This document shows positions 28,147 through 36,685 of a DNA stretch of 64,000 bases, piece after piece (the first letter of the stretch is position 1; each line of letters starts with the position of its first letter). Both the position numbers and the translations under genes were made by a program. Below the pieces are notes generated by a model, which searched no databases, was not told where the DNA came from, and saw nothing but the letters and a program-made list of their open reading frames with translations. The stretch lies in the NCBI RefSeq assembly GCF_013114625.1, contig NZ_VTXD01000003.1, positions 62,001-126,000 on the forward strand, written 5' to 3'. The DNA is from Vibrio sp. 99-70-13A1 (GTDB taxonomy: Bacteria > Pseudomonadota > Gammaproteobacteria > Enterobacterales > Vibrionaceae).

Positions 28147-28971
28147 CTATTTAACAATTTTTTGTTTTTTATACTGAGATGGCGACATGCCTTGCAAACG
28201 AGAAAAGGTATGGGTGAATGAAGATTGACCTGAAAAGCCGGAAAGTTCGGCAACTTGACCTAGTGTTAAATTCCCTTGCTCTATCAGTTTGCGTGAAAGA
28301 TCAATTCTCTTCCCTAGGACATATTGATGGGGGGTAATACCCATTTGATCTTTAAATAGCATATGAAACTGGCTCTCACCTAAAAATACGCTACCGGCCA
28401 GTTGAGCGACAGAGATCTTATTAGAAAGGTGCTGTTCGATGTATCTGTCTAATGCATCAAGGTCGAAACGCGAATCTTTAACGGATGTTTCGAATTCAGA
28501 AATGTGCCTTTGAAGCAGAGCAATAACCGTGTCATTACATGCTCGGCTTAACAACAAATCATCTGGACTGGCTTGCATTTCCTGCACTAACATCTGTATA
28601 AGCTTTTGAATTTGCATATCTAATTGAAAGTAGATATTCGATGAAGCCAGCTGATTAATTTTCTCTAGCATCAATGGATCATCATTGGTTGGCATCGGCA
28701 TATTCAATACTAAAATATCCGACTGACCAACAACGCCCCCGAAAGCATGATCAGAGCTAGCCGTCACGACACAGCCTTGCCCAGGACCAACTAAATTTCC
28801 TTTACCACTGACCTCAAACTCGGCCTGACCTTTCAAGCCAATCACCACTTGTGAATACTGATGCTCATGGCAATCCATATGTGAAGGCAACGTAATAATT
28901 TCCGCAGGGCGCGGCATAGATAAACCAAGGGGTTGGAGGTCAATGTTAGGAAAAAGTGGCGTTTTAGGCAT
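28147..28971 (-). CDS. putR: AraC-family regulator, probable activator of put genes
   Basis: Regulator of 274 residues. An N-terminal cupin (about 15-100) with CHEHQYSQVVIGLKGQAEFEV is followed by a helical linker and a C-terminal AraC HTH pair (about 170-270): ISVAQLAGSVFLGESQFHMLFKD and LGQVAELSGFSGQSSFTHTFSRLQGMSPSQYKK. It lies directly upstream of putA in the same direction, separated by 180 bp that carry a promoter and a direct-repeat site. An AraC-type PutR is known to control putAP in some vibrios, so this role is likely but inferred from position. Confidence 0.75.
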   Translation of the reverse strand: MPKTPLFPNIDLQPLGLSMPRPAEIITLPSHMDCHEHQYSQVVIGLKGQAEFEVSGKGNLVGPGQGCVVTASSDHAFGGVVGQSDILVLNMPMPTNDDPLMLEKINQLASSNIYFQLDMQIQKLIQMLVQEMQASPDDLLLSRACNDTVIALLQRHISEFETSVKDSRFDLDALDRYIEQHLSNKISVAQLAGSVFLGESQFHMLFKDQMGITPHQYVLGKRIDLSRKLIEQGNLTLGQVAELSGFSGQSSFTHTFSRLQGMSPSQYKKQKIVK

Positions 28972-29081
28972 GGCATAAGTGTTCCGGTCAACAAGGCATG
29001 AATGATACTCCTAAATCGAAATAAGATGAATTTGTAAATTGCATCCTTTGCTATAGCTTCGGCTAGAGCAGCACATCTCGA

Positions 29082-29144
29082 AGATCAAGAATGAAAAAAC
29101 AAAATGATCTTTATGATCATGCCTCCGGAAAGATGATCAAGAAG
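29082..29144. other. Dam-site cluster with ATGATCA-type 12-mers
   Basis: GATC occurs four times in 56 bp (29083, 29106, 29115, 29135), within AAGATCAAGAAT, ATGATCTTTATG, ATGATCATGCCT and ATGATCAAGAAG. These resemble the GATC-containing 12-mer iterons bound by RctB, the chromosome II initiator. The cluster is in the 464-bp gap between divergent putR and the PEGA gene, where no ORF was found. Confidence 0.35.
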
Positions 29145-29435
29145 TGGTAAGTTACGGTTTATGTAAAATCAATTCAGGTAAAACAACACTCTATTTACTT
29201 AACTCTATCTTTACTTAACACTCTCTATTCTAAATTTCGTACAAAGCTCAAATAGCTGGTCTTAAATTCAAAAAATGCTGAGAAAGTACCGAAACAAGGC
29301 TTTAGAGTAGATTGGAATACAATAAAACGGTATAAAGGAGAGTATTGTGTTAATTGCTAATAACTGATGAACAATAACTAGAAATTTAACACTAAATGAA
29401 TGAGCCAATTTAATTTTTACATGCTGCAGGGACCT

Positions 29436-30539
29436 ATGACTAACTTTCGAATTTCAGCGCTTTTACTTGCGCTATCCCCTTTTTGGGTATCTGCATCGGT
29501 ATCAGCTGAAGAACTGAATCAAGTCGATCCCGTTTCAGCCATCGATGCAAAGTTACACAATAAAAACTCCGATATTGAGCAACTTTCCGCAACAAAAGTA
29601 TCCGCGACCGAAAATTTGCAGCAGCTTAAAAATCAAAATAATAAGCTATTACGTGAAAGTGAAGAATTAAAAGCCAAGCGTAATCGAAGCAAGTCAGTAT
29701 TGGATAAACAATACAGCCGTTTGCTTGAAGATCCGGAAATTGATTTAATCTCTTTCCAGAAAAGCTACCAAGATGCTTGGGCTGCCGTTAAAGAGAATCA
29801 ATCCTCTTTACAGGATAACCAACAAGCGATGAGTGAAAGTGAAATTCGTCTTTCTCAAATCAAGCAAAAACAAGCGCGTCTGAATAATGAATTAGCGAAC
29901 CTAAAAGAAGCGAAAGTAGAAGCACGTGTTAAGCGAACTGCAACAGAGCTACGTGAAAGTGCTGTTCTTGAAACCAGCTACACGACAACGTGTTCATCCA
30001 CAATGACGCTTGGTGAGTGTACTGCTCAAGGTAAATACCTGACGAATCAAAAAGCCGTACAAACCTTCAAAGCGCAGTTACTTGAACAGCTCACAGAAAA
30101 CACTTTAGCTAAACAAAACTTGCAAGATGTTCAGCTAAATATCCATGTCCAAGATAGCCAAACCATCAAAAGTGGGTTCTCTGGCAACAACTCTTACTTC
30201 ATGCAAATCCAAGCTCAGCTTCAAGCAAAACCTGAAGCCGTCGCAGCATGTAAATTGTTGAATGTATCGACTCGCTACTGTTTAACTGGCAGCCAAGCCG
30301 CTGTCGTCAAAAAAAATGACAAACAATGGGCTAACGTGACAGTTCGTTCTGATCAGTACAATGACTCAGTCACGATCAATGGCATTAAGTACGGCAGCAC
30401 ACCAATCGAAGTGGCTTTGCCTAGCGGACGTCATCAAGTCACGGTGTCTAAAGCTGGCTACGAGTCTTATAATCGAACAGTAACCATTAATGGTAGCGAT
30501 ACTATTTGGGTAAAATTACTTCCTAACAAAGAAAGCTAA
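29436..30539 (+). CDS. Coiled-coil and PEGA-domain envelope protein
   Basis: Exported protein of 367 residues. I start it at MTNFRISALL (29436) after a CAGGGA ribosome site, giving a signal peptide ending VSA-EE; the ATG at 29400 would put 12 residues before it. Residues about 30-190 are a long Gln/Lys/Glu-rich coiled coil, then two Cys pairs (CSSTMTLGEC, spacing 8; CKLLNVSTRYC, spacing 9), and a C-terminal PEGA domain (NDSVTINGIKYGSTPIEVAL through GSDTIWVKLL). PEGA domains are surface or periplasmic binding modules. The next gene encodes a paralogue with the same layout plus an extra domain. Function unknown. Confidence 0.72.
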   Translation: MTNFRISALLLALSPFWVSASVSAEELNQVDPVSAIDAKLHNKNSDIEQLSATKVSATENLQQLKNQNNKLLRESEELKAKRNRSKSVLDKQYSRLLEDPEIDLISFQKSYQDAWAAVKENQSSLQDNQQAMSESEIRLSQIKQKQARLNNELANLKEAKVEARVKRTATELRESAVLETSYTTTCSSTMTLGECTAQGKYLTNQKAVQTFKAQLLEQLTENTLAKQNLQDVQLNIHVQDSQTIKSGFSGNNSYFMQIQAQLQAKPEAVAACKLLNVSTRYCLTGSQAAVVKKNDKQWANVTVRSDQYNDSVTINGIKYGSTPIEVALPSGRHQVTVSKAGYESYNRTVTINGSDTIWVKLLPNKES

Positions 30540-30584
30540 TTTCTCCACATAGCCGTACCTATTTCACAAAGCTGAATGAATATT

Positions 30585-30640
30585 CGCCATTTTTTCGATA
30601 GTTATTAAAGATAACTTCAGAAAAAATGGCGTTTTCGTTT
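30585..30640 (+). terminator. Terminator between the two PEGA genes
   Basis: CGCCATTTTTTC (30585-30596) and GAAAAAATGGCG (30620-30631) form a 12-bp stem containing a further inner GTTAT/ATAAC stem, followed by TTTTCGTTT. The second PEGA gene starts about 50 bp later and so probably has its own promoter or depends on readthrough. Confidence 0.72.
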
Positions 30641-30682
30641 AGAATATCCCATTAGCCTAAATTTTGATTGAAGTAGCCCAAC

Positions 30683-32518
30683 ATGCGACAAGGTTTTCCT
30701 GCTCTATTATTTGCACTTGCTCCCTGCATCATGACACCCGCTGTTCTCGCGCAAACCTCTTCCTCAACAGTGACCAGTGCTTCTACCGTCACAGAGATCG
30801 AAAGCTCGTTATTTGACGAACATGCAAACCTTGCGTCTTTAAATAAAAAGCTCGCAGATAAGCAGAATCAAGTCGATAACCGTGCGCAGCAGTCAGAACG
30901 TTTAGTGAAACTTGCAACCCAAGCTGAAAACAGTCTAGCAAAAGCAAAATCAAGTTTAGAGCAAGACTACACGCGCATGATTGATGAGCCTGATTTTGAT
31001 ATATCACCTGCTCAAAATCGTTTCCAAGGTGCTTGGAAAGCCGTAAAAGAGGCTAAGCTTTCGGTAAGTGATTCAGAACAAGCACATCAGAGTTTATTGC
31101 TTGAACTAAACGCAATTCAAGCAGAAAAATCTTCAGTGGAAACTTCAATCACAGCACTGAACAACTCCAAATTAAGAGCAAGAGCAGAACGCCTTCGCGG
31201 TGAATTGACTCAAGCTGACACGCAAACGGTAAGCTTTACCAATAATTGCAGCAGTGACATGACCCTTGCTCAATGTTCAAATCAAACCGTGACTTTGGCA
31301 CTTCAAAAGGCTGTGAATCAATTTCAAAACAGCGTGATTGATAACACAACCGAAACCAAGCAAGTCAAAGATAACTTAGCGTCAACGTCTTTAAATATTC
31401 ATGTTTTAGATCATACCGTAACCACCGCAAGTTTTTACGAAGGCAGTAAATACAAAGCGATTGTGAAAGCTAATCTAGAAACTCGCCCAGATAAGAATAC
31501 GCCTTGTCGATTACTTAACATCAAATCATCAAGTTGTTTTACAAAGAGCGATGAACAAACCAGCGATCAACAAAAAGAAGTCGCTTGGGTAAACTTGGTA
31601 GTTCGTTCAAACCAATACAACGATAATGTGGCTATCAATGGCGTTAAATATGGCAGTACACCTGTAGAAGTGATGCTTCCTACAGGTAAGCATATGATCA
31701 CCATCGCAAAGGAAGGCTACCTTTCTTTCCATCAAGAACTAGAGATTTCTCGCGACCATAATTTAAGAGCCGTGCTGCAAGCGAAGCAAAACTCACTGAA
31801 TGTTGGCAGCAAGTTTGCAGACCCAATGACTAATCACAGCCAAAGCCCTGAAATGATTGTTGTTGGCTCCGGTCGTTATTTACTTGGTGAGAACAATGCG
31901 AGACAAGTAATTGTTGATAAGCCTTTTGCTTTATCAGCCACTCCAACCACAGTTCAAGCATTCAAATCTTTCGTGGAAAAAACAGGCTACCAAACCGATG
32001 CTGAATTAACCAAGACTTGTAATAGCATCAGTAATACTGAAATCACGCCCATTTCAGATAGCTACTGGCGCAACCCAGGCTTTAAACAGACCGACAATTC
32101 ACCAGTTGTATGCGTTAGTCGAAGTGATGCAGCGAACTACACACGTTGGCTATCGAAGGAAACAGGTTTCACTTACCGCTTACCACAGGCTGATGAATGG
32201 GAAGTAGCGGCTCGGGCTGGTCAGGATACCAGTTTCTGGTGGGGGAATGACTTTGGTGCAGGAAAAGCGAATACCGGTTGGTCTGGTACACCTTGGTCGA
32301 ATAACAGCACCTCTCCAGTTCGTTCTTTCCCACCTACACCTACAGGTTTCTACGATATGGTGGGGAACGTATGGGAGTGGACACAGGACCCGCAAGGTAG
32401 TGCCAAAGGAGGAGCCTGGAGCTTCTCTCCAAAGGAAGCAAAGGTCTTTAATGAGCTAAATATAGCGCCATCAACTTCTGCAAACTACCTAGGGTTTAGA
32501 GTACTTAGAGAGCTGTAA
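30683..32518 (+). CDS. Coiled-coil, PEGA and FGE-like (SUMF1) fusion protein
   Basis: Exported protein of 611 residues. Signal peptide MRQGFPALLFALAPCIM... ending VLA-QT; coiled coil about 35-185; two Cys pairs with the same spacings as its neighbour (CSSDMTLAQC, CRLLNIKSSSC); PEGA domain about 300-365 (NDNVAINGVKYGSTPVEVML); then a formylglycine-generating-enzyme fold about 385-611 with FALSATPTTVQAFKSFVE, FTYRLPQADEWEVAARAG, MVGNVWEWTQD, KGGAWSF and a final LGFRVLREL. The catalytic cysteines of true FGE are not present near the C-terminus, so it is more likely a ligand-binding or oxidase-like relative (PvdO/EgtB type). It is a clear paralogue of the preceding gene, extended by this domain. 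Confidence 0.78.
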   Translation: MRQGFPALLFALAPCIMTPAVLAQTSSSTVTSASTVTEIESSLFDEHANLASLNKKLADKQNQVDNRAQQSERLVKLATQAENSLAKAKSSLEQDYTRMIDEPDFDISPAQNRFQGAWKAVKEAKLSVSDSEQAHQSLLLELNAIQAEKSSVETSITALNNSKLRARAERLRGELTQADTQTVSFTNNCSSDMTLAQCSNQTVTLALQKAVNQFQNSVIDNTTETKQVKDNLASTSLNIHVLDHTVTTASFYEGSKYKAIVKANLETRPDKNTPCRLLNIKSSSCFTKSDEQTSDQQKEVAWVNLVVRSNQYNDNVAINGVKYGSTPVEVMLPTGKHMITIAKEGYLSFHQELEISRDHNLRAVLQAKQNSLNVGSKFADPMTNHSQSPEMIVVGSGRYLLGENNARQVIVDKPFALSATPTTVQAFKSFVEKTGYQTDAELTKTCNSISNTEITPISDSYWRNPGFKQTDNSPVVCVSRSDAANYTRWLSKETGFTYRLPQADEWEVAARAGQDTSFWWGNDFGAGKANTGWSGTPWSNNSTSPVRSFPPTPTGFYDMVGNVWEWTQDPQGSAKGGAWSFSPKEAKVFNELNIAPSTSANYLGFRVLREL

Positions 32519-32553
32519 TTAGAAATACTGCAATTAAAGAGCAGTCAATTTAT

Positions 32554-32584
32554 AAAGGGGGGGGGGGGATATCCCCCCTTTTTT
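32554..32584 (+). terminator. Terminator with G12 homopolymer
   Basis: Twelve G (32557-32568), ATAT, six C (32573-32578) and six T (32579-32584) make a stem AAAGGGGGG/CCCCCCTTT in many registers, ending the FGE-fusion transcript. The G12 run is prone to slippage and to sequencing error. Confidence 0.75.
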
Positions 32585-32633
32585 CGTTTTGCCACACGCT
32601 GTAAATTACGTTTCAGGGTAGTAAGTCACTCTG

Positions 32634-32753
32634 ACATCCTTTGATGTCTCTAAATGGGTTTGCATACCCTCGTGAACCCATTTAGAACTCTTCTACACGT
32701 CGACAAGGTTTTCCTTGTCTTTAGCCAGCCCTTCTTCAGGCTGGCTTTTTTTG
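32634..32753 (+). ncRNA. Candidate structured small RNA with four consecutive hairpins
   Basis: Four perfect inverted repeats follow one another: GACATC/GATGTC (32634-32639, 32643-32648); CTAAATGGGTT/AACCCATTTAG (32650-32660, 32675-32685); GACAAGG/CCTTGTC (32702-32708, 32713-32719); AGCCAGCC/GGCTGGCT (32723-32730, 32739-32746). Only the last is followed by a T7 tract, on the plus strand, so it is a terminator. It starts after the previous gene's own terminator, encodes no ORF, and the next gene begins 240 bp later. This is the profile of a stand-alone sRNA of roughly 120-160 nt. I did not recognise a known family, nor a clear promoter. Confidence 0.55.
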
Positions 32754-32821
32754 TTTATATACCTTGCCGTCTATCTAGTATTGCCTTACTTTCAAATTTC
32801 AGCATCTAACACACCTAACCC

Positions 32822-32862
32822 CTTTATCTTTATCTTTATCTTTATCTTTATCTTTATCTTTA
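32822..32862. repeat. Tandem 6-bp repeat, CTTTAT x6 plus partial
   Basis: Six perfect CTTTAT units (32822-32857) and a partial seventh, between the candidate sRNA and the PAS-LuxR gene. Confidence 0.92.
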
Positions 32863-32994
32863 AAATAAGCTAAATCGACGTTGGATAATTACTAAGCGAA
32901 CAGTACTTTGAAGAGCACTGATACATGCTTTTCAGCACACACCACGATAAGAAACTGGTATCATTAGGTTTAATTTACATCTGAGAATTTAACT

Positions 32995-33732
32995 TTGTCG
33001 ACACCTCCCCCTCTCCTTCAACAATCCCTCTTTGCACAGTTACCCGGTTGCTGGGGATGTAAAGATACTCAGTCTGTTTTTATCTATGCAAACTCAGCTT
33101 ATATCAAGCTGATTGGGTTAGGCTCTGAAGATAACTGCGAAGGATTAACTGACTTTGATATGCCCAGTCAAACAGTAGAGTGTGCACAAGAGTTTAGAGA
33201 TCAAGATCAGTATGTAATGGAAACACAAAGAACATTAAAGGTATTGGATATACACCCTTACCCCGATGGGCGTTGGCACGCTCATATCTTCACAAAAACA
33301 CCTTGGTTTAATGAAGATGGGCAAGTTCAAGGGACTATTTTTTATGGGCAAGAACTCACCGACACGGCGATTCTTGAAGTGGGTCATTGGGTTTGTAGAG
33401 CAACCAGTAAAGATGCAAGTGAGGGCTCACTATCGGGATCTAAGCCTCGTCAATCTAAGCTGTCTAAACCTCTCACCACGAGGGAGTCTGAAGTCTTATT
33501 TCTTTTGCTCTATGGAAAGAAGCCTCAATATATCGCCAACACATTAAACATTTCGATTAAAACGGTTGAAGGTCATGTTGCACGGCTCAAAACCAAATTC
33601 AATGCCACCAGCAAAAACCAATTAACGGACTTCGCATTAGACTCTGGGTTAGGATCAGTCATACCTGAAACATTATTAAAGAAGCAAATATCAGTTGTTT
33701 TACACAGTGATGCATCATCCTCAGTAGCATGA
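32995..33732 (+). CDS. PAS domain and LuxR-type HTH regulator
   Basis: Cytoplasmic regulator of 245 residues. The N-terminal half (about 10-125) is a PAS-like sensor (LPGCWGCKDTQSVFIYANSA, then IHPYPDGRWHAHIFTKTPW); the C-terminal LuxR/GerE HTH is at about 160-225 (LTTRESEVLFLLLYGKKPQYIA and ISIKTVEGHVARLKTKF). The reading frame opens with TTG at 32995: a stop lies upstream in frame and the first internal Met is inside the PAS domain, so TTG is the probable start, with a weak GAG ribosome site. It is not a response regulator. Its targets and ligand are unknown; the candidate sRNA precedes it. Confidence 0.78.
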   Translation: MSTPPPLLQQSLFAQLPGCWGCKDTQSVFIYANSAYIKLIGLGSEDNCEGLTDFDMPSQTVECAQEFRDQDQYVMETQRTLKVLDIHPYPDGRWHAHIFTKTPWFNEDGQVQGTIFYGQELTDTAILEVGHWVCRATSKDASEGSLSGSKPRQSKLSKPLTTRESEVLFLLLYGKKPQYIANTLNISIKTVEGHVARLKTKFNATSKNQLTDFALDSGLGSVIPETLLKKQISVVLHSDASSSVA

Positions 33733-33901
33733 AGAAAGAATTCACGCTTTAAGAGGTTTAAAGGTCAAGAAGTTAAGAGTTTAAGAAGTGAAACGAATTA
33801 ACGATATCAAGTCACCCCAAAATTGAGTGACTTGAAATAATAGAAAAGTAGCGGCTTATTTACTATCGATTAGGCACAAAAGACTCGCTATGAATCGTGA
33901 T

Positions 33902-34537
33902 CTATGGCGCTAAGCGATCAATATCCCAACGGCTGTCATCACGAGAAAATAAGAAGCGGTCATGTAAGCGATGTTCGCCACCTTGCCAAAACTCAATACT
34001 TTCAGGCTTCACTCGAAAACCGCCCCAAAATGTTGGAACTGGAATTTCGCCTTTAGCAAACTTCTGTTTCAGTTCTAAATATTTACCTTCTAGAACACCA
34101 CGAGCTGAAATACGGCTACTCTGCTTACTTGCAATGGCGGCTAATTGGCTCTCTTTTGGGCGAGACGAAAAGTACTTCATGTTTTCCAAAGCAGTCAGCT
34201 TTTCTGCCGTACCTGTAATGTGCACTTGTCGCTCAAGTGGGTGCCATGGGAAATGTAGGCTGATCTTGCTGCAATCTTCTAAGTGCTGCGCTTTTCGACT
34301 ACCCAAGTTGGTATAGAAAATAAAGCCGTCTTCTTCCACATTCTTGAGCAGCACAATACGCTGGAATGGCTGACCATTTTTATCCACTGTCGCGACTGTC
34401 ATCGCCGTTGGGTCAGTGAGCTTCGCTTCAATCGCCTGCGCCAACCATAAATTGAATTGGTCGATAGGGTCTGCTTGTAAGTCTTTACGTCTTAGACCGC
34501 CTTTTGCGTATTCGCGGCGAATATCTGTCAGTTCCAT
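33902..34537 (-). CDS. pdxH: Pyridoxamine 5'-phosphate oxidase
   Basis: FMN-dependent enzyme of 211 residues that makes pyridoxal 5'-phosphate. Sequence marks are the opening [21 protein letters not shown], the FMN-binding [39 protein letters not shown] and the C-terminal [20 protein letters not shown], ending [14 protein letters not shown] as in most PdxH proteins. Length is normal. It is a single gene divergent from the kinase gene at 34626. Confidence 0.96.
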   Translation of the reverse strand: MELTDIRREYAKGGLRRKDLQADPIDQFNLWLAQAIEAKLTDPTAMTVATVDKNGQPFQRIVLLKNVEEDGFIFYTNLGSRKAQHLEDCSKISLHFPWHPLERQVHITGTAEKLTALENMKYFSSRPKESQLAAIASKQSSRISARGVLEGKYLELKQKFAKGEIPVPTFWGGFRVKPESIEFWQGGEHRLHDRFLFSRDDSRWDIDRLAP

Positions 34538-34625
34538 TTGGTCGCTCCTTAGAATTTTTTGTGATTTTGCGCTCTAATCTATTGAAAAACAAGCCCATTA
34601 AGTTGAATTTACGCGGTATAAAACC

Positions 34626-36518
34626 TTGGTGTTAACAAGATCTCGTTACTTCCTTCCCCATACTGATAACATATTTAAAATACTTGTTTGTACTGAGTTT
34701 ACTTTGAGCGTTAAACGACTAATTTTATTGAAACCCTTTTTTATATTGTCTCTAATTTTAGGAGGCATTGGGCTTTGTGCTACTCACCATATCGCGACTC
34801 AATACCAAGATAAAGTAGTTTCCAAAGAGCTCAAAGACGCAGCCAACAAAGCTAACCTTCAAATTGAATCTGAACTGGCTAAATTCAAGCAAATTCCTAA
34901 TCTACTGCGACACGACCCAAGATTACTGTCTTACTTAACATCGAATAAGCAAAACCAAAACCTGAATGAGTTGCTCCTGGAATGGTCAAATCAAAGCCTT
35001 GCCGATGCTATTTATATTCATGATCGAACAGGGACAGTGATCGCGTCCAGTAATTACTTAAATCCACGAACCTTTCTTGGTGAAAACTTCGCTTTCCGAC
35101 CTTATTTTAGTGAGGCAATTCAAGGTAACCAAGCTCAGTATGTTGCGCTTGGCGCTTTATCGAACATACGCGGTTACTTCATTTCTTCCCCACTAACCGT
35201 CGACGGAGAAATTGAAGGCGTGATTACCGTAAAAGTAAGCTTAGAAAATATCGAAGTAATCTTAGCGAGCGATAATTTTGAAATCATGATCCTTGATAGC
35301 AATAAAATCGTCTTCTTATCAACGAATAAACGGTGGCTATATCAAGCCTTTCGCCCTCTTAATGAGTCGCAGCAAGTTGAAGTTAATCAAAACAGGCAAT
35401 ACGGTCGTAACACCATTCAGATCATTAATGAATTCCAAACACTCATTGCATCAAATGCTTCTGTCCCTCATTCACAATTACTAAGCCATCATGCATTTAA
35501 ACTTTACCCAATCGCAGTAGAGAACAACGATTATCAAGTTATCGCCCTAAAAGAAGCAAGAATTGGACAACTCAAAGTACTGCAAGCCGACTTTATCTTT
35601 TTCATCATCTATAGCTTACTGGCGCTCATCGCTTGGTCATGGCGACAGACTTACACAGCCAAAATCGCGTTAACTGATCTTAATAAGCACTTAGAACACA
35701 CAGTAGATAAACGTACTCAATATTTGCAGCACTCGAATCAGCAATTGCAAAAAACCATTTTCCAATACCAAGAGTCCAAATTGAAACTCAAGCAAACCGA
35801 GCAAGAACTGACTCAAACAGCCAAACTAGCCGTTCTGGGTGAGCTTTCTGCCAGCATTAACCATGAAATTAACCAACCCTTAGCGGCACTAAGAACATAC
35901 AGTGAAAATAGCTTAAAGCTGCTTGAGATGAACCAGATCGATATGGTGAAAGGCAACCTCCAAAAAATGATTGAGCTTAATCTGTCCATTGGGGAAATTA
36001 TTGCTCGCTTGAAAGTCTTTACTCGTAAAGTTACCCAACAAGAACATCACGTAGCAAACCTGCATGATGCTGTTAACAATGCCACCAGTATTCTCAGTGC
36101 CGCTATGATTAAACAAGGCATTACGCTAAGACTATCGGCGATACCCGAAAACATAATATTGAGCATTCATCCTACAGAATTGGAGCAAGTGCTCGTTAAT
36201 CTGATTCACAATGCTGCTCAAGCGCTTATTCAGCACCCAAGCCCACAGATAGGCATTGATTGGGATCTTAATCATGATAAGTGTGAACTAGTCATTTGGG
36301 ACAATGGTCCGGGCATCGCAATGGAACAGCTTCCTAAATTATTCGATCCTTTCTTTACGACAAAACCAGAAGGATTAGGCCTCGGATTATCCATTTCTAA
36401 ACGAATTATCGAAGCTTACAGCGGTGAAATACAGGCTAAGACAAGAGAGCCATCGGGTATGCAGTTCTCTCTGTTTTTAACCGCACAAACTGTTATTAAC
36501 CGCACAAACCGTTGTTAA
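34626..36518 (+). CDS. DctB-like membrane sensor histidine kinase
   Basis: Sensor kinase of up to 630 residues. A first membrane helix (LILLKPFFILSLILGGIGL), a large periplasmic double-Cache-type region with IHDRTGTVIASSNY and ENFAFRPYF motifs as in DctB, a second helix (FIFFIIYSLLALIAW) and a coiled coil lead to the dimerisation/phosphoacceptor motif GELSASINHEINQPLAALRT and a HATPase domain (NLIHNAAQAL, DNGPGI, GLGLGLSISKRI). The opening codons are TTG-GTG at 34626; a second TTG at 34704 (LSVKRL) just before the first helix is an equally good start. Its partner is the regulator gene 170 bp downstream. The signal may be a C4-dicarboxylate or another organic acid, by family only. Confidence 0.8.
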   Translation: MVLTRSRYFLPHTDNIFKILVCTEFTLSVKRLILLKPFFILSLILGGIGLCATHHIATQYQDKVVSKELKDAANKANLQIESELAKFKQIPNLLRHDPRLLSYLTSNKQNQNLNELLLEWSNQSLADAIYIHDRTGTVIASSNYLNPRTFLGENFAFRPYFSEAIQGNQAQYVALGALSNIRGYFISSPLTVDGEIEGVITVKVSLENIEVILASDNFEIMILDSNKIVFLSTNKRWLYQAFRPLNESQQVEVNQNRQYGRNTIQIINEFQTLIASNASVPHSQLLSHHAFKLYPIAVENNDYQVIALKEARIGQLKVLQADFIFFIIYSLLALIAWSWRQTYTAKIALTDLNKHLEHTVDKRTQYLQHSNQQLQKTIFQYQESKLKLKQTEQELTQTAKLAVLGELSASINHEINQPLAALRTYSENSLKLLEMNQIDMVKGNLQKMIELNLSIGEIIARLKVFTRKVTQQEHHVANLHDAVNNATSILSAAMIKQGITLRLSAIPENIILSIHPTELEQVLVNLIHNAAQALIQHPSPQIGIDWDLNHDKCELVIWDNGPGIAMEQLPKLFDPFFTTKPEGLGLGLSISKRIIEAYSGEIQAKTREPSGMQFSLFLTAQTVINRTNRC

Positions 36519-36630
36519 CGACCAAACTGTTTTTAGCAATTCAAACAATTGTTAACAACCCAAGCAATTATTAACAAACCAAGCAATTGTAACCACTAAA
36601 GCAGTTTGTAATAACCCAAACAATGCACCC
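36484..36630. repeat. Degenerate 19-bp direct-repeat array
   Basis: About seven units with a 19-20 bp period, starting near 36484, 36503, 36522, 36542, 36561, 36580 and 36599, consensus near CAAACAATTGTTAACAACC. The first two units encode the last residues of the kinase; the rest fill the spacer before the response-regulator gene. Confidence 0.75.
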
Positions 36631-36685
36631 ATCCAAATTAACCAATGAAGCGACTCTGTGACGTATTCAGAAGGATTGAGTTAAC

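Noticed and set aside
32634..32753. Riboswitch or leader of the PAS-LuxR gene instead of an sRNA
   Set aside because: The structure ends in a terminator 240 bp before that gene, with a hexamer repeat in between, and no alternative anti-terminator pairing was visible; a stand-alone RNA is simpler.
33808..33834. Possible terminator after pdxH (CAAGTCAC/GTGACTTG)
   Set aside because: The 8-bp stem has a long loop and no T tract on the minus strand, so termination there is not supported.
33897..34316. 139-codon plus-strand ORF opposite pdxH
   Set aside because: Antisense shadow of a highly conserved enzyme gene; the translation is cysteine- and arginine-rich and unlike any protein.
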